Source: Anaerolineales bacterium | Lineage (GTDB): Bacteria; Chloroflexota; Anaerolineae; Anaerolineales; UBA4823 | Assembly (NCBI GenBank): GCA_025057645.1 | Contig: JANXBJ010000001.1 | Span: forward strand, 678,357 to 742,356 | Length of the DNA: 64,000 nucleotides | Reading direction: 5' to 3' | Shown: piece by piece, positions 26,481-35,838 of the stretch | How the letters are laid out: the number at the start of each line of letters is the position of its first letter | Numbering within the stretch: position 1 is the first letter of the stretch | Notes under the pieces: model-generated | The model's database searches: none | What the model was told of the DNA's origin: nothing | Seen by the model: only the letters and a program-made list of their open reading frames with translations | Made by a program: the position numbers and the translations under genes

Positions 26481-26930
26481 ATGAGCATAAAGGTTGTCGC
26501 AAGAAATCGAAAGGCCAATTTTGAATATTTTTTGCTCGAACGCTATGAGGCAGGGATCGAGTTACGTGGAAGTGAGATCAAGTCGGTGCGCAACGGGCAG
26601 GTCAGTATCAATGAGGCTTATGTCGAAACAGATGGCAGAGAAGCTTGGTTGGTCGAGTCCCACATCGCTCCCTACGACCGTGCTAGTCACTTCCAACATG
26701 ATCCCAAACGGCGCAGGAGGTTGCTCTTACATAAGCGGGAAATCCTAGAACTGTGGAATGAATCGCGCAAAAAGGGTATGACCATTATTCCGGTCTCAGT
26801 CTATCTCAAAGACGGACGAGCAAAAGTTGAAATCGCTCTAGCCAAAGGGAAGAAACTCTACGATAAACGTCAGGCCATCGCTAAAAGAGATGCTCAACGA
26901 GAGATAGAACGAGAAGAGCGGCTGCGATGA
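26481..26930 (+). CDS. smpB: SsrA-binding protein SmpB
   Basis: SmpB, 149 aa, carries tmRNA to stalled ribosomes for trans-translation. The typical N-terminal KVVARNRKANFEYFLLERYEAGIELRGSEIKS and the central beta-barrel (EAYVE, HIAPYDRASHFQHDPKRRRRLLLHK) are clear, and the basic C-terminal tail is KLYDKRQAIAKRDAQREIEREERLR. The tmRNA gene is not in the window. It overlaps the next gene by ATGA. Confidence 0.97.
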   Translation: MSIKVVARNRKANFEYFLLERYEAGIELRGSEIKSVRNGQVSINEAYVETDGREAWLVESHIAPYDRASHFQHDPKRRRRLLLHKREILELWNESRKKGMTIIPVSVYLKDGRAKVEIALAKGKKLYDKRQAIAKRDAQREIEREERLR

Positions 26931-27718
26931 ACTTCCGGGCTTACAGCATCTATTCTGTAAACCAGCTCCCCGAACCAGATAAACGGGCGATCTACCTCCG
27001 CCTGATTCCGAGGGAGCTTTTGGCGCGATTCAACCTTTCGGAAACCCTCTATGACGAACAGGGCAACGATCTAGTCAAGTTGGTCTGCCCATCTGGTTCT
27101 AGCTCAGCCGAAATGGAGGTGCGGCATCAGATCGATTTTATTGATCCAGTTCTCTACGGACACATCACCGATACAACCAATGGTCACATCCACGTTTTGC
27201 TTTACACCTTGATCGACCCGACATCTCCAAGATTTGACGTAGATCGCCTGCCCGATGGAACGAAAACCGTATTCGGCATCAAATGCCGCAACCTCGAAGC
27301 CGAAAAAGCGGCAATGGAATATGGTCTTGCCCCAGGGCAGATTCGCCGCGGACTTAGACTGCTAGGCGCCGCAATCCAAGGATTTGAGATTTTCGTCAAG
27401 AGCTTGGGGCAAGAGATATACTTCGCCGAGCCTCTCTTTTACCACAATGCCGTGATCTTCGAGCGCTACGGCTTCAATTACGCCAAGGGTCGGAAGCTTA
27501 TGGAGAGAATTCAACAGGGATTTTCACCGGGTGGCGATTTGCTTCAAAAGCTTGATCTCTCAACCCCTTTCCGCAGGCCCGAAGCGGCCCAAAGTATCCG
27601 CCTTCGATCCTGGGCAATTCATGATGGCATCCTCGGAGAACCGTTCAACAACGTTACCATGTATAAGTATGTGGGGAAGTCGGCGGGAGTGAACACTTGT
27701 GGGGAATGTCCTTGGTAA
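26927..27718 (+). CDS. Uncharacterised protein co-transcribed with smpB
   Basis: Soluble protein of 263 aa; I do not recognise a family. It begins in the ATGA overlap with smpB. It has mixed alpha/beta content, no signal peptide, no membrane segment, and ends in a Cys pair, TCGECPW. The stretch GYGF/RYGFNYAKGRKLMERI and HNAVIFERYGF looks like a conserved core. It may be a binding or regulatory protein; the operon gives no firm clue. Confidence 0.65.
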   Translation: MNFRAYSIYSVNQLPEPDKRAIYLRLIPRELLARFNLSETLYDEQGNDLVKLVCPSGSSSAEMEVRHQIDFIDPVLYGHITDTTNGHIHVLLYTLIDPTSPRFDVDRLPDGTKTVFGIKCRNLEAEKAAMEYGLAPGQIRRGLRLLGAAIQGFEIFVKSLGQEIYFAEPLFYHNAVIFERYGFNYAKGRKLMERIQQGFSPGGDLLQKLDLSTPFRRPEAAQSIRLRSWAIHDGILGEPFNNVTMYKYVGKSAGVNTCGECPW

Positions 27719-27730
27719 CCTCAAGATCGC

Positions 27731-28369
27731 TTACCGCCCCCTGAGCAAACTCAGCAGAGTACCGAATAACCCCAGAATTCCGAAACCTAGAATGGCAAAA
27801 GCCACCGGAAAGCGCGCTTCTCCCCCTCCCACCGGCGGCCTAGAGAAAGTCGGATAAACCATAGGGGGCGGAGGAGTAAACGTGGGCAATCGTGTTGGCG
27901 GCACTTCAATCAAAAACTGAGCTGCGAGGGTTGGATCAACCGTTGGAGTTGTCCTAGGTGTGGGGGTCGGAGGCGGCTCCACTAAGGGGAGCGACCCTTC
28001 GATCGTTACCAACGGAGCATATACCCAAGCTGTTCCACCCGCCACGCCGGGATAAACAATCTGAACCCAATCTCCTCCTACCGTTCTTCCCAACGCGGGC
28101 ACTCTTTGGCCTGCAATCAAGACCCCAACAATCGGGTAATCCATGCCCGGGCCTGCGCGCACGTTGATTTGCTCCTGATCTAGAGTAACTACGATCGTAG
28201 CAATACTAGGTGAGCTGGTTACGGTTGGAATCGCTACTGTCGGAATCTGCGCCGCTGTGCCCGCTTGGACATAGAGAAGCTGCCCCGGCTTCCAGACCAT
28301 CAGGAGGACCAAGACACAGATAAGCAACCAAGGAAGAGAGCGTTTCAACGTCGGGCCATCTCCGGTCAT
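27731..28369 (-). CDS. Membrane-anchored SH3-domain protein
   Basis: Protein of about 212 aa: an N-terminal hydrophobic segment, a bacterial SH3 domain (INVRAGPGMDYPIVGVLIAGQRVPALGRTVGGDWVQIVY), a Pro/Thr-rich linker with PTPTPRTTPTVDPT, and a C-terminal membrane helix followed by LLRGR. It is probably anchored outside the cytoplasm with the SH3 domain facing peptidoglycan or another ligand. ATG 28369 is preferred; TTG 28384 in the same frame is an alternative. It is convergent with the smpB operon. Confidence 0.75.
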   Translation of the reverse strand: MTGDGPTLKRSLPWLLICVLVLLMVWKPGQLLYVQAGTAAQIPTVAIPTVTSSPSIATIVVTLDQEQINVRAGPGMDYPIVGVLIAGQRVPALGRTVGGDWVQIVYPGVAGGTAWVYAPLVTIEGSLPLVEPPPTPTPRTTPTVDPTLAAQFLIEVPPTRLPTFTPPPPMVYPTFSRPPVGGGEARFPVAFAILGFGILGLFGTLLSLLRGR

Positions 28370-28402
28370 TCCTCGTTTTTGCAACCAACGGATACCATCT
28401 CT

Positions 28403-28410
28403 ATTATAAT
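28403..28410. promoter_or_regulatory. Divergent overlapping -10 boxes (SH3 protein / zinc-ribbon protein)
   Basis: The same palindrome ATTATAAT as at 2899-2906, with TATAAT on the plus strand (28405-28410) and on the minus strand (28403-28408). Predicted starts are near 28417 (plus) and 28396 (minus). The -35 boxes are not obvious. Confidence 0.5.
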
Positions 28411-28462
28411 CAGCCTAACAACTCTTCTCCCAAATCTCAGAAAAAAGCCTCAGGTTCTGGCA

Positions 28463-29056
28463 TTGGAAACAAAGTATTATTACGGCCGGATCACTCCCAA
28501 GCAACTTGCGGCTACCCTAGTCTCTGTTTTTAACCGCGGCAACCTTCGAGCACAAGTGGTCGGTGGCAAAGACCACCTGATCGTTCAGATCGCCACACAC
28601 CCGAGACCTTCTTCGGGGGGCTATACCGCCGTTGCAGTTCGCATCGATGCTATCCCAGACGGCATTGCCGTCAGCATTGGACAACAAGACTGGCTAGGCA
28701 TTGCGGCGAGTCTAGGAAAAACCCTCTTTCTGGCTTGGAAAAACCCCCTTTCCCTGCTTGGAAGATTAGACGACCTAGCTCAAGATTTGGAAAATATCCA
28801 ACTAGCAGAGAAGATCTGGAAAACGGTTGAAGACGCCGTACGAAAAGCGGACGCCTCTTTCGAGCTCAGCGAGAGATTGCGCCGATTGCAATGTCCCTAT
28901 TGTCGCACTGCCAACCCTGTCGGCGAGCCCAGTTGTATCGCCTGCGGTGCACCTCTAGGAGATGTCCAACCGAGAACTTGCTCTGGCTGTGGCTTTGTAA
29001 TTACTGTGGAAACCTTCTGCCCTAACTGCAAACAACCGGTTCGAGAGGAGTCCTAA
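28463..29056 (+). CDS. Uncharacterised protein with two C-terminal zinc ribbons
   Basis: About 197 aa. The N-terminal 120 residues are an alpha/beta domain I do not recognise (YYYGRITPKQLAATLVSVFNRG, then VAVRIDAIPDGIAVSIGQQDW), followed by two zinc ribbons: CPYCRTANPVGEPSCIACG and CSGCGFVITVETFCPNC. The first plausible start after the promoter is TTG 28463. An upstream in-frame ATG at 28265 lies inside the divergent SH3 gene and is unlikely. It could be a regulatory or nucleic-acid-binding protein. Confidence 0.7.
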   Translation: METKYYYGRITPKQLAATLVSVFNRGNLRAQVVGGKDHLIVQIATHPRPSSGGYTAVAVRIDAIPDGIAVSIGQQDWLGIAASLGKTLFLAWKNPLSLLGRLDDLAQDLENIQLAEKIWKTVEDAVRKADASFELSERLRRLQCPYCRTANPVGEPSCIACGAPLGDVQPRTCSGCGFVITVETFCPNCKQPVREES

Positions 29057-29098
29057 ACGGGTTTCTTTCCACTGACTCCAAACCAGAGGCAAGCAGTT

Positions 29099-30559
29099 TC
29101 ACGGGATGCGCCACTTCCGTCCATCTCGCTGAATGAATTCGTCAACACCGCTTGGGCCCCAAGTGCCGGCCTCATAAACTGGCAAGTTGGCTACCCCAGC
29201 CTGCTCCCAAGCTTCGAGGATATCCGTGGTAAACTTCCACGCCGCTTTGACCTCATCTGCGCGCGTGAACAACGTTGCATCCCCCATCATCACGTCCAAG
29301 AGCAACCGCTCGTAGGCTTCAGGCGGTTCTGTGCCAAAAGTCGAAACGTAATCGAAATGCATGTTAACGGGGGCAATCTGATTGATCGGCCCGGGGGCCT
29401 TGGCCCCAAAGGTTAAGGTGATGCCTTCGTCGGGTTGAATGCGCAGAATCAGCCGATTTGGAGCCTCACCCGCCATGTTGCGCCATCCGAACAGAGAAAG
29501 AGGCACTTGTTTGTATTGAATCGCGATTTCCGTGACGTTTTTTGGCAGCCTTTTCCCGGAACGAATGTAAAATGGCACTCCGGCCCAGCGCCAATTATCG
29601 ATAAAAAGACGCACAGCCAAAAACGTTTCCGTGGTCGAATTCAGAGCAACCCCTTTTTCATCTTTATAGCCTACCACTCGTTCTCCATCAATCACACCCG
29701 AGACATACTGACCGCGAAAGGTGTCTCGGATTGCATCCCGGCCCTTTAACGGGCGCAGGGCTTGCAGCACTTTGATCTTTTCATCGCGCACAGCATCGGC
29801 TGTAAAAGACACCGGTGCTTCCATTGCGGTGAGCGTCAGTAGCTGCATTAGGTGATTTTGAAAGATATCCCGGATTACTCCAGCTTGTTCATAATATCCT
29901 GCGCGACTGCCTACCCCGCTCGTTTCGGCCATCAGGATTTGGACGTGATCTACATAACGGCGATCCCACAGAGGCTCAAAAATCCCGTTAGCGAAGCGAA
30001 AGACCAAAATATTCTGAACCGTCTCCTTGCCTAGGTAGTGATCGATGCGAAAGACCTGCTCCTCAACAAACACTTCATGCACCTTCTCATCGAGAACCAT
30101 GGCTGACTGGAGATCTCTTCCATAAGGTTTTTCGATCACAACTCGAATCCAACCGGGGAACCCCCGATTCAATCCCGCCACCCTAATTCCTTCCAGAATG
30201 TCTATATAGGCATCGGGCGGAGCCGCAAAGTAGTAAAGGACATTGACCATCTCATAGCGGAGAAGCTCTTGCTTCAGGCGATGGTAACCTTCACGATCGC
30301 GGAAGTCCGACTGGATGTAAAAACAACGCTCCAACAAGGATGGGATTGCTCCCTCACCATCCTTCTTTCTTCCTCGGATTGACTGAGTCAAGTGCTGGCG
30401 CAAAACCTGGTCGTTCCAGTCTCGCCGGGCAAAACCAAAGATATAGAACGGCAGAGGCAATCGCTCAATCGAATAAAGATGCTGCAACGCAGGAATTAAT
30501 TTGCGAGAAGTTAAGTCCCCTGTAACTCCGAATATAACTATTGCGGTCGAAGCTTCCAT
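29099..30559 (-). CDS. zwf: Glucose-6-phosphate 1-dehydrogenase
   Basis: G6PD, 486 aa, first step of the oxidative pentose phosphate pathway, making NADPH. The cofactor motif [15 protein letters not shown] is at the N-terminus, [11 protein letters not shown] follows, and the active-site signature [13 protein letters not shown] is intact. Length is normal. The ATG has no strong ribosome site. An inverted repeat at 30595-30613 lies upstream. It is divergent from the Hdr/Mvh operon. Confidence 0.96.
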   Translation of the reverse strand: MEASTAIVIFGVTGDLTSRKLIPALQHLYSIERLPLPFYIFGFARRDWNDQVLRQHLTQSIRGRKKDGEGAIPSLLERCFYIQSDFRDREGYHRLKQELLRYEMVNVLYYFAAPPDAYIDILEGIRVAGLNRGFPGWIRVVIEKPYGRDLQSAMVLDEKVHEVFVEEQVFRIDHYLGKETVQNILVFRFANGIFEPLWDRRYVDHVQILMAETSGVGSRAGYYEQAGVIRDIFQNHLMQLLTLTAMEAPVSFTADAVRDEKIKVLQALRPLKGRDAIRDTFRGQYVSGVIDGERVVGYKDEKGVALNSTTETFLAVRLFIDNWRWAGVPFYIRSGKRLPKNVTEIAIQYKQVPLSLFGWRNMAGEAPNRLILRIQPDEGITLTFGAKAPGPINQIAPVNMHFDYVSTFGTEPPEAYERLLLDVMMGDATLFTRADEVKAAWKFTTDILEAWEQAGVANLPVYEAGTWGPSGVDEFIQRDGRKWRIP

Positions 30560-30594
30560 GGGTTATTTTTGGCCTCTTTATGTTATGGATGTCA

Positions 30595-30613
30595 AAATAG
30601 CTTTATGCTATTT
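30595..30613 (-). promoter_or_regulatory. Inverted repeat upstream of zwf, possible operator
   Basis: AAATAGC (30595-30601) and GCTATTT (30607-30613) are exact complements around TTTAT. It lies 36 nt before the zwf ATG, overlapping a TTGACA-like sequence on the minus strand (revcomp of TGTCAA at 30590-30595). The rest of the 227-nt zwf-hdrC gap holds one more short repeat, AGCAAG (30734-30739) / CTTGCT (30749-30754), about 33 nt before hdrC, and no clear -35/-10 pair. Confidence 0.4.
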
Positions 30614-30786
30614 GTAACTTTTCATTTCGGGGGTTCTTTTCTATACTAACCTTGTGTTTATTGAGCGGTATTATCGTATTTTATCACTATGACCTGCATT
30701 GTCCAGCGTTTTTACCCGAAACCCCATATCCTAAGCAAGCAATATAGACTTGCTCCCACTTCCAGAAGCCAACAAGGAGGTGCTCG

Positions 30787-31374
30787 TTGTTACCCGCACA
30801 CGCTTCCCCAACTCAACAAAGCCTGCGACAGAAATCCTTCCTTGAGGAGGTGATCCAGAACACCCCCGGAGACTGCCGCCTATTAAGTTGCATTCAGTGC
30901 GGAACCTGTGGTGGTTCCTGTCCCTCAGGTCAAGACATGGATCATACGCCGCGGGCGATCTTTGCTATGATCTCAGCCGGGCTTAGACAAGAGGTTCTGA
31001 AGAGTAACACCCCGTGGTATTGTGTCTCGTGTTATTACTGCATGGTACGGTGTCCCCAATCAGTTCATATCACGGACATCATGTACACCCTCAAGCGCTT
31101 GGCGATCAAGGAAAAAGTCTATGACGACTCAAAAGCTCCTGACTTCTCCAAGTCCTTTATTGAATGGGTTGAGAATTACGGACGAGCGTTTGAACTCGGA
31201 CTGATGTCCATGCATCTGATCAAGCATAATCCCTTTGGGGTCTTCAAAATGGCTGGAATGGGGATGGGAATGCTCACCAAAGGACGTCTTGCATTTACTC
31301 CCACCCGCATCCGAGGGATCGATAGCCTAAAGGCCATTCTAAACAAAGCCAAAGAATTGGAGGCAGCGGCATGA
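30787..31374 (+). CDS. hdrC: Heterodisulfide reductase subunit C-like protein
   Basis: HdrC-like electron carrier, 195 aa, with two [4Fe-4S] sites: CIQCGTCGGSCP (about residues 37-48) and CVSCYYCMVRCP (about 79-90). It links HdrA to the HdrB active site. The start is TTG, fixed by a strong AAGGAGG 7 nt upstream; no in-frame ATG is better placed. The stop overlaps the hdrB ATG (ATGA). It is the first gene of the six-gene hydrogenase/heterodisulfide reductase operon. Confidence 0.93.
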   Translation: MLPAHASPTQQSLRQKSFLEEVIQNTPGDCRLLSCIQCGTCGGSCPSGQDMDHTPRAIFAMISAGLRQEVLKSNTPWYCVSCYYCMVRCPQSVHITDIMYTLKRLAIKEKVYDDSKAPDFSKSFIEWVENYGRAFELGLMSMHLIKHNPFGVFKMAGMGMGMLTKGRLAFTPTRIRGIDSLKAILNKAKELEAAA

Positions 31375-32339
31375 AATATAGCTACTTTCCTGGATGCTCA
31401 TTGGAACGCAATGCATTAGCATACCATATTTCGGCAATGGCGATCGCTGAACCTTTGGGTTTGGAATTCATTGAAGTAGAAGATTGGAATTGCTGCGGAG
31501 CGACAGAGTATGTCTCTGTAAACTTGCTAGCCTCCTACGCTTTGGTAGCGCGCAACCTCGCTCAAGCCGCAAAGGAAACCCGCACGAGACAATTGGTTGC
31601 TCCGTGTAGTGCCTGCTACCTTAACCTCAAGAAATGCGACATATACATGCAGGAGAGTCCGTCCCTCGAAGAAAAGATCAACATTGCCCTAGCAGCTGGG
31701 GGTCTCTCTTATAAATCAGGAACGCTCAAAGTGCGCCATCTACTGGATGTGATCGTCAACGATGTGGGCTATGAAGCCATTGCTCAAAAAGTGACCAACC
31801 CTCTAAAGGGCTTAAGGGTCGCTCCTTATTACGGGTGTATGATTGTGCGCCCAAAGCTGGGGAAGAACGGGTCCTTTGACAACCCCGAATACCCCACCTC
31901 TCTGGATAAGCTGCTCAAGGTGCTAGGGGCGACCGTGATCGATTTTCCTCTCAAGACCCACTGTTGCGGCGGACACATGACTCAAATCAGTGAGAGTACG
32001 GGATTTGAGTTAATTCGGCGGTTGGTCAAGGGAGCTTCAGACTACAAAGCGGACTTAATTGTAACCTTGTGCCCTATGTGTCAGCTTAACTTAGATGCAT
32101 TCCAAGGGGCAATGAACGCTCACTTCAACACCGAATACCACATGCCGGTGCTCTATTTCACCCAAATGATCGGCCTAGCCTTTGGGATGGATCCGGTTAG
32201 CCTAGGGATCGGAACTGAGCTCGTTGACGCCCGTCCGGCCCTCTCAAAAATCGGGGTGGAGGTGCCGCAGCCAGAGGTTGTCGTCAAGAGACCGCCTAAA
32301 GAGGCACTCCCCATGCCATCGATGCCAGAGGAGAAATAA
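31371..32339 (+). CDS. hdrB: Heterodisulfide reductase subunit B-like protein
   Basis: HdrB-like catalytic subunit, 322 aa, with two CCG domains (CX31CCX36CX2C): N-terminal C9, C41-C42, C79, C82, and a C-terminal set in YYGCMI, THCCGGHM and CPMC. In methanogens these bind two non-cubane [4Fe-4S] clusters that split the CoM-S-S-CoB disulfide. A bacterium is not expected to have that substrate, so the physiological acceptor is unknown. The C-terminal 40 residues (Pro/Lys/Glu-rich) extend past the core. hdrA follows after 3 nt. Confidence 0.93.
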   Translation: MKYSYFPGCSLERNALAYHISAMAIAEPLGLEFIEVEDWNCCGATEYVSVNLLASYALVARNLAQAAKETRTRQLVAPCSACYLNLKKCDIYMQESPSLEEKINIALAAGGLSYKSGTLKVRHLLDVIVNDVGYEAIAQKVTNPLKGLRVAPYYGCMIVRPKLGKNGSFDNPEYPTSLDKLLKVLGATVIDFPLKTHCCGGHMTQISESTGFELIRRLVKGASDYKADLIVTLCPMCQLNLDAFQGAMNAHFNTEYHMPVLYFTQMIGLAFGMDPVSLGIGTELVDARPALSKIGVEVPQPEVVVKRPPKEALPMPSMPEEK

Positions 32340-32342
32340 GCT

Positions 32343-34352
32343 ATGTCGAAGGAAAGGATCGGTGTCTACATCTGTCACTGCGGAAGTAACATTGCCGGGA
32401 CCGTCGACGTTGTCGAGGTGGCGCGCTGGGCAGGTGAAACGCTTAAGGAACGCGGCGTTGTGGTCTCACGCGATTACAAATTCATGTGCTCCAGCCTCGG
32501 ACAGGAGCTAATCCAGAAAGACATCAAAGAACAGGGTCTCACCCGAGTGGTGGTTGCAGCTTGCTCCCCGCACCTCCACGAACAGACCTTCCGTAACGCC
32601 TGTAAAGAAGGGGGACTGAATCCCTACCTATGTGAATTGGTCTCGATTCGCGAGCAGTGCTCATGGATTCACTCAGACAAGGCTGTCGGCACAGAGAAAG
32701 CGAAGGCCATTGTCTCAGGCGGCGTTGAAAAAGTGATTTGGAACGAGCCGCTTGAACCCCTCCGGGTTCCAATCAACCCGGTCACCCTGGTGGTAGGAGG
32801 GGGCATAGCCGGGATTCAAGCCGCTCTAGAGATCGCTAATTCGGGCTATCCGGTAATCATGGTGGAAAGGGAGCCATCCATTGGGGGACATATGGCTCAG
32901 TTTGACAAAACTTTTCCAACCCTCGACTGTGCAGCATGTATCTTGACCCCACGCATGGTCGAAGTTGGATCCCATCCTAATGTCAAACTCTTCAGCTATG
33001 CCGAGGTAACCAACGTTAGCGGCTACGTAGGCAACTTCCAAGTGACGATCAAGCAGAAAGCTCGCTCGGTCAACACTGAACTCTGCACAGGCTGTGGCAT
33101 TTGCCAGGAGAAATGCCCCAAGAAAGTTGTCGATCCCGTTTTTGAGGCGGGCTTGGGATATCGCAAGGCCATCTATACCCCCTTCCCTCAAGCTGTTCCC
33201 AAGTACCCTGTGATCGATCGCGAAAACTGCACCTACTTTCTCAAAGGCACGTGTCGGGCTTGCGAAAAATTCTGTCCTACAGGGGCGATTGATTTCACGC
33301 AGCAGGACGAATACTTTACCTTTGACGTAGGGCAGATCATCATCGCCACAGGATGGGACCTCTTTGACGCTCGGCGCATCCCTCAATATGGCTACGGGCG
33401 GTTGGCTAATGTGTTTACTAGCCTCGAGTTCGAGCGTCTCTCCAACGCAGCCGGTCCGACAGGGGGCAAGATTGTCTTACGAGACGGGGTAACAGTACCG
33501 AAGTCTGTGGCGATTATCCATTGTGTCGGAAGCCGGGATCGGAACTACAACCCGTATTGTTCGGCCATTTGCTGTATGCAAAGTCTAAAGTTCGCTCACA
33601 TCGTCCGTGAACGCACAGGAGCAGAGGTCTACAACTTCTATCTCGAAATGCGCACTCCGGCTAAAGGGTATGAAGAGTTCTATCAAAGAGTTCTAGAAGA
33701 GGGGACTCACTTTATTCGAGGCAAGGTTGCCGAAATCACCGATGCTGCCCGCTATCCCGGAGAAGAGGGAAAGATAATCATACAAGTAGAAAACACGCTG
33801 ATCGGCAAACAAATGCGGGTTCCGGTGGACATGGTCATTCTTTCCGCAGCGCTCGAACCTCGCCGCGACTTCAAAGAGGTAGCCCGTCTGTTCGGTATCT
33901 CTTGCAGCGAGGAAGGGTGGCTGATTGAGCGCCATCCTAAACTGGACCCCGTTGCCACGATGACTGAAGGAATTTATATCGCCGGCTGTGCTCAGGGACC
34001 AAAGGATATCCCCGCTAGCGTCGCTCAGGGGGCCGCAGCGGCAGCAAGAGTGGTAGGCAAAATCCAGCAAAAAGAAATCCTGATGGAGCCCATTCGCGCT
34101 TCGATCGATCAGGACAAATGCTCCGGTTGCCGCATTTGCAACAACCTATGTCCATTCAACGCCATTTCGTTCATCGAAGAGCGTATGGTCTCCGAAGTCA
34201 ACCCGGCCCTTTGCCAGGGGTGTGGAACCTGCGTCGCTGCTTGTCCGGCGGGCGCTATTTCGGGCACTGTCTTCAGCGATCAAGCTATCTTAGCTCAGTT
34301 GGATGGTCTCCTGCTCAAGAATGTCAAAGTCCTCGACTTTACCCCCGCATAA
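32343..34352 (+). CDS. hdrA: Heterodisulfide reductase subunit A (flavin-bifurcating)
   Basis: HdrA, 669 aa, the FAD protein at which electron bifurcation takes place in HdrABC-MvhADG complexes. N-terminal Fe-S part: VYICHCG, CSSLGQ and CSPHLHE. FAD motif: GGGIAGIQAALEIANSGYPV (about residue 150) with EREPSIGGHM, then DCAACILTPRM. An inserted ferredoxin has CTGCGICQEKCP and CRACEKFCP. Two C-terminal ferredoxin sites are CSGCRICNNLCP and CQGCGTCVAACP. Length is typical. All ligands expected for a working subunit are present. Confidence 0.95.
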   Translation: MSKERIGVYICHCGSNIAGTVDVVEVARWAGETLKERGVVVSRDYKFMCSSLGQELIQKDIKEQGLTRVVVAACSPHLHEQTFRNACKEGGLNPYLCELVSIREQCSWIHSDKAVGTEKAKAIVSGGVEKVIWNEPLEPLRVPINPVTLVVGGGIAGIQAALEIANSGYPVIMVEREPSIGGHMAQFDKTFPTLDCAACILTPRMVEVGSHPNVKLFSYAEVTNVSGYVGNFQVTIKQKARSVNTELCTGCGICQEKCPKKVVDPVFEAGLGYRKAIYTPFPQAVPKYPVIDRENCTYFLKGTCRACEKFCPTGAIDFTQQDEYFTFDVGQIIIATGWDLFDARRIPQYGYGRLANVFTSLEFERLSNAAGPTGGKIVLRDGVTVPKSVAIIHCVGSRDRNYNPYCSAICCMQSLKFAHIVRERTGAEVYNFYLEMRTPAKGYEEFYQRVLEEGTHFIRGKVAEITDAARYPGEEGKIIIQVENTLIGKQMRVPVDMVILSAALEPRRDFKEVARLFGISCSEEGWLIERHPKLDPVATMTEGIYIAGCAQGPKDIPASVAQGAAAAARVVGKIQQKEILMEPIRASIDQDKCSGCRICNNLCPFNAISFIEERMVSEVNPALCQGCGTCVAACPAGAISGTVFSDQAILAQLDGLLLKNVKVLDFTPA

Positions 34353-34370
34353 CTCTCCAGGAGGAAAGGA

Positions 34371-34841
34371 ATGAGCGAACGATTCGAACCGGTTATCATC
34401 GGCTTCACCTGCAATTGGTGCAGTTATCGCGCTGCAGACATGGCAGGCATGGGCCGAATTCAGTATGCTCCTAACGTCCGTTTGATCCGACTGATGTGTT
34501 CTGGGAGGCTTGACCCTACTTTTGTGATCAAGGCCTTTGCCGGTGGAGCTGATGGGGTTCTGGTGTCTGGTTGTCACCCGGGGGACTGCCATTATATTGA
34601 GCAGAATTACAAAGCCATGCGTCGCTTCTATTTGCTAAGAAAACTCCTTGCGCAAATGGGTATCGAGCCCGCCCGTCTTAAGCTGCTCTGGGCGAGCGCA
34701 GCAGAAGGTCAGCTCTTTGCCGAGGAAGTAACAAAATTCACCGAAGAAGTGCGCGCCTTGGGTCCGCTGAATTGGAACCCCGAGGCTGCCCTTTTGTCAG
34801 AACAAGTGTTGTATCGACAACCGGCGGAGGTGGCAGCATGA
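34371..34841 (+). CDS. mvhD: F420-non-reducing hydrogenase iron-sulfur subunit D
   Basis: MvhD, 156 aa, the small [2Fe-2S] protein that passes electrons from the hydrogenase to HdrA. Cys residues lie in FTCNWCSYRAADMAG, RLMCSGR and SGCHPGDCHY, the known pattern. A strong AGGAGGAAAGGA ribosome site precedes the ATG. Its presence is the best single sign that the hydrogenase and HdrABC form one complex. It overlaps mvhG by ATGA. Confidence 0.95.
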   Translation: MSERFEPVIIGFTCNWCSYRAADMAGMGRIQYAPNVRLIRLMCSGRLDPTFVIKAFAGGADGVLVSGCHPGDCHYIEQNYKAMRRFYLLRKLLAQMGIEPARLKLLWASAAEGQLFAEEVTKFTEEVRALGPLNWNPEAALLSEQVLYRQPAEVAA

Positions 34842-35827
34842 CCTCGAATGGCAAGCCGAAATTTGCAATGTATTGGGCCGCTTCGTGTGGGGGCTGTGAA
34901 ATCGCAGTCCTGAACATTCACGAAAAGATTTTAGACGTAGACGCAAATTTCGAGGTGGTCTTCTGGCCGGTCGCAATGGATGCCAAATATAAGGATGTCG
35001 AAGCGATGGAGGATGGTTCAATCCTGCTTACTTTATTCAACGGCGCCATCCGCAACGAAGAGAATGAACACCTCGCCAAACTGCTTCGTCAGAAATCCCA
35101 AATCCTTGTCGCTTTCGGTTCTTGTGCCACCGAAGGTTGTATGCCAGCCCTGGCAAACCTCTCGCCGCTTGAGGAACTCGTTTCTACCGTCTATTCAACA
35201 GTCTCGACCGACAACCCGGAGAACATTCATCCCCAACCAACCTACAAGGCACCGGAGGGTGAAATCCATATCCCCAAGCTCTACCCGATCGTACGCACCC
35301 TTGACCAAGTAGTGGATGTAGACTACTACATGCCGGGCTGTCCGCCTGAGTCGCACCAGATCGCTGCCGTCCTTGACCTTGTGATCGACGCAATTCACGG
35401 AAAGGCGACTTTGCCTCCGAAAGGTTCTGTAATTGGTGCGGGAGGCTCGACCGTCTGCGACGAATGCCCACGTAAGCGCGACGTAAAGACCATTCGTGAA
35501 TTCAAGCGCATTCAGAACATCATGCTTGATCCCGAGATTTGCATCCTTGAGCAAGGGGTTATCTGTAGCGGGCCCGCAACGCGTAGCGGGTGCGGTGCCC
35601 TCTGTCCTCAGGCCGGCTCACCCTGTATCGGGTGTTACGGCCCTGCCGAAGGCGTTTTAGACTACGGGGCAAGACTCTTAACCGCTGTTGCCTCTGTGAT
35701 CGAGAGTAAAGACCCCCAAGAAATTGAGCGCATCCTCGAAGGTATTCCCGATCCGGCTGGGATGTTCTATCGCTTCAATCTGGGCGCTTCTTTGTTACGA
35801 GCCAGCAAAGCCGCCTGGGCAAGGTAA
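34838..35827 (+). CDS. mvhG: [NiFe] hydrogenase small subunit, group 3c-like
   Basis: Small subunit, 329 aa, holding the Fe-S relay of the [NiFe] hydrogenase. Proximal cluster ligands are in SCGGCE near residue 17, FGSCATEGC and PGCPPESH; further Cys motifs (CDECPRKR, CSGPATRSGCGALCP, CIGCYGP) give the medial and distal clusters. There is no twin-arginine signal, so it is cytoplasmic. I start it at ATG 34838, in the ATGA overlap with mvhD and behind GGAGG; an ATG at 34772 lies deep in mvhD. Confidence 0.93.
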   Translation: MTSNGKPKFAMYWAASCGGCEIAVLNIHEKILDVDANFEVVFWPVAMDAKYKDVEAMEDGSILLTLFNGAIRNEENEHLAKLLRQKSQILVAFGSCATEGCMPALANLSPLEELVSTVYSTVSTDNPENIHPQPTYKAPEGEIHIPKLYPIVRTLDQVVDVDYYMPGCPPESHQIAAVLDLVIDAIHGKATLPPKGSVIGAGGSTVCDECPRKRDVKTIREFKRIQNIMLDPEICILEQGVICSGPATRSGCGALCPQAGSPCIGCYGPAEGVLDYGARLLTAVASVIESKDPQEIERILEGIPDPAGMFYRFNLGASLLRASKAAWAR

Positions 35828-35838
35828 GGAGGGTACTT

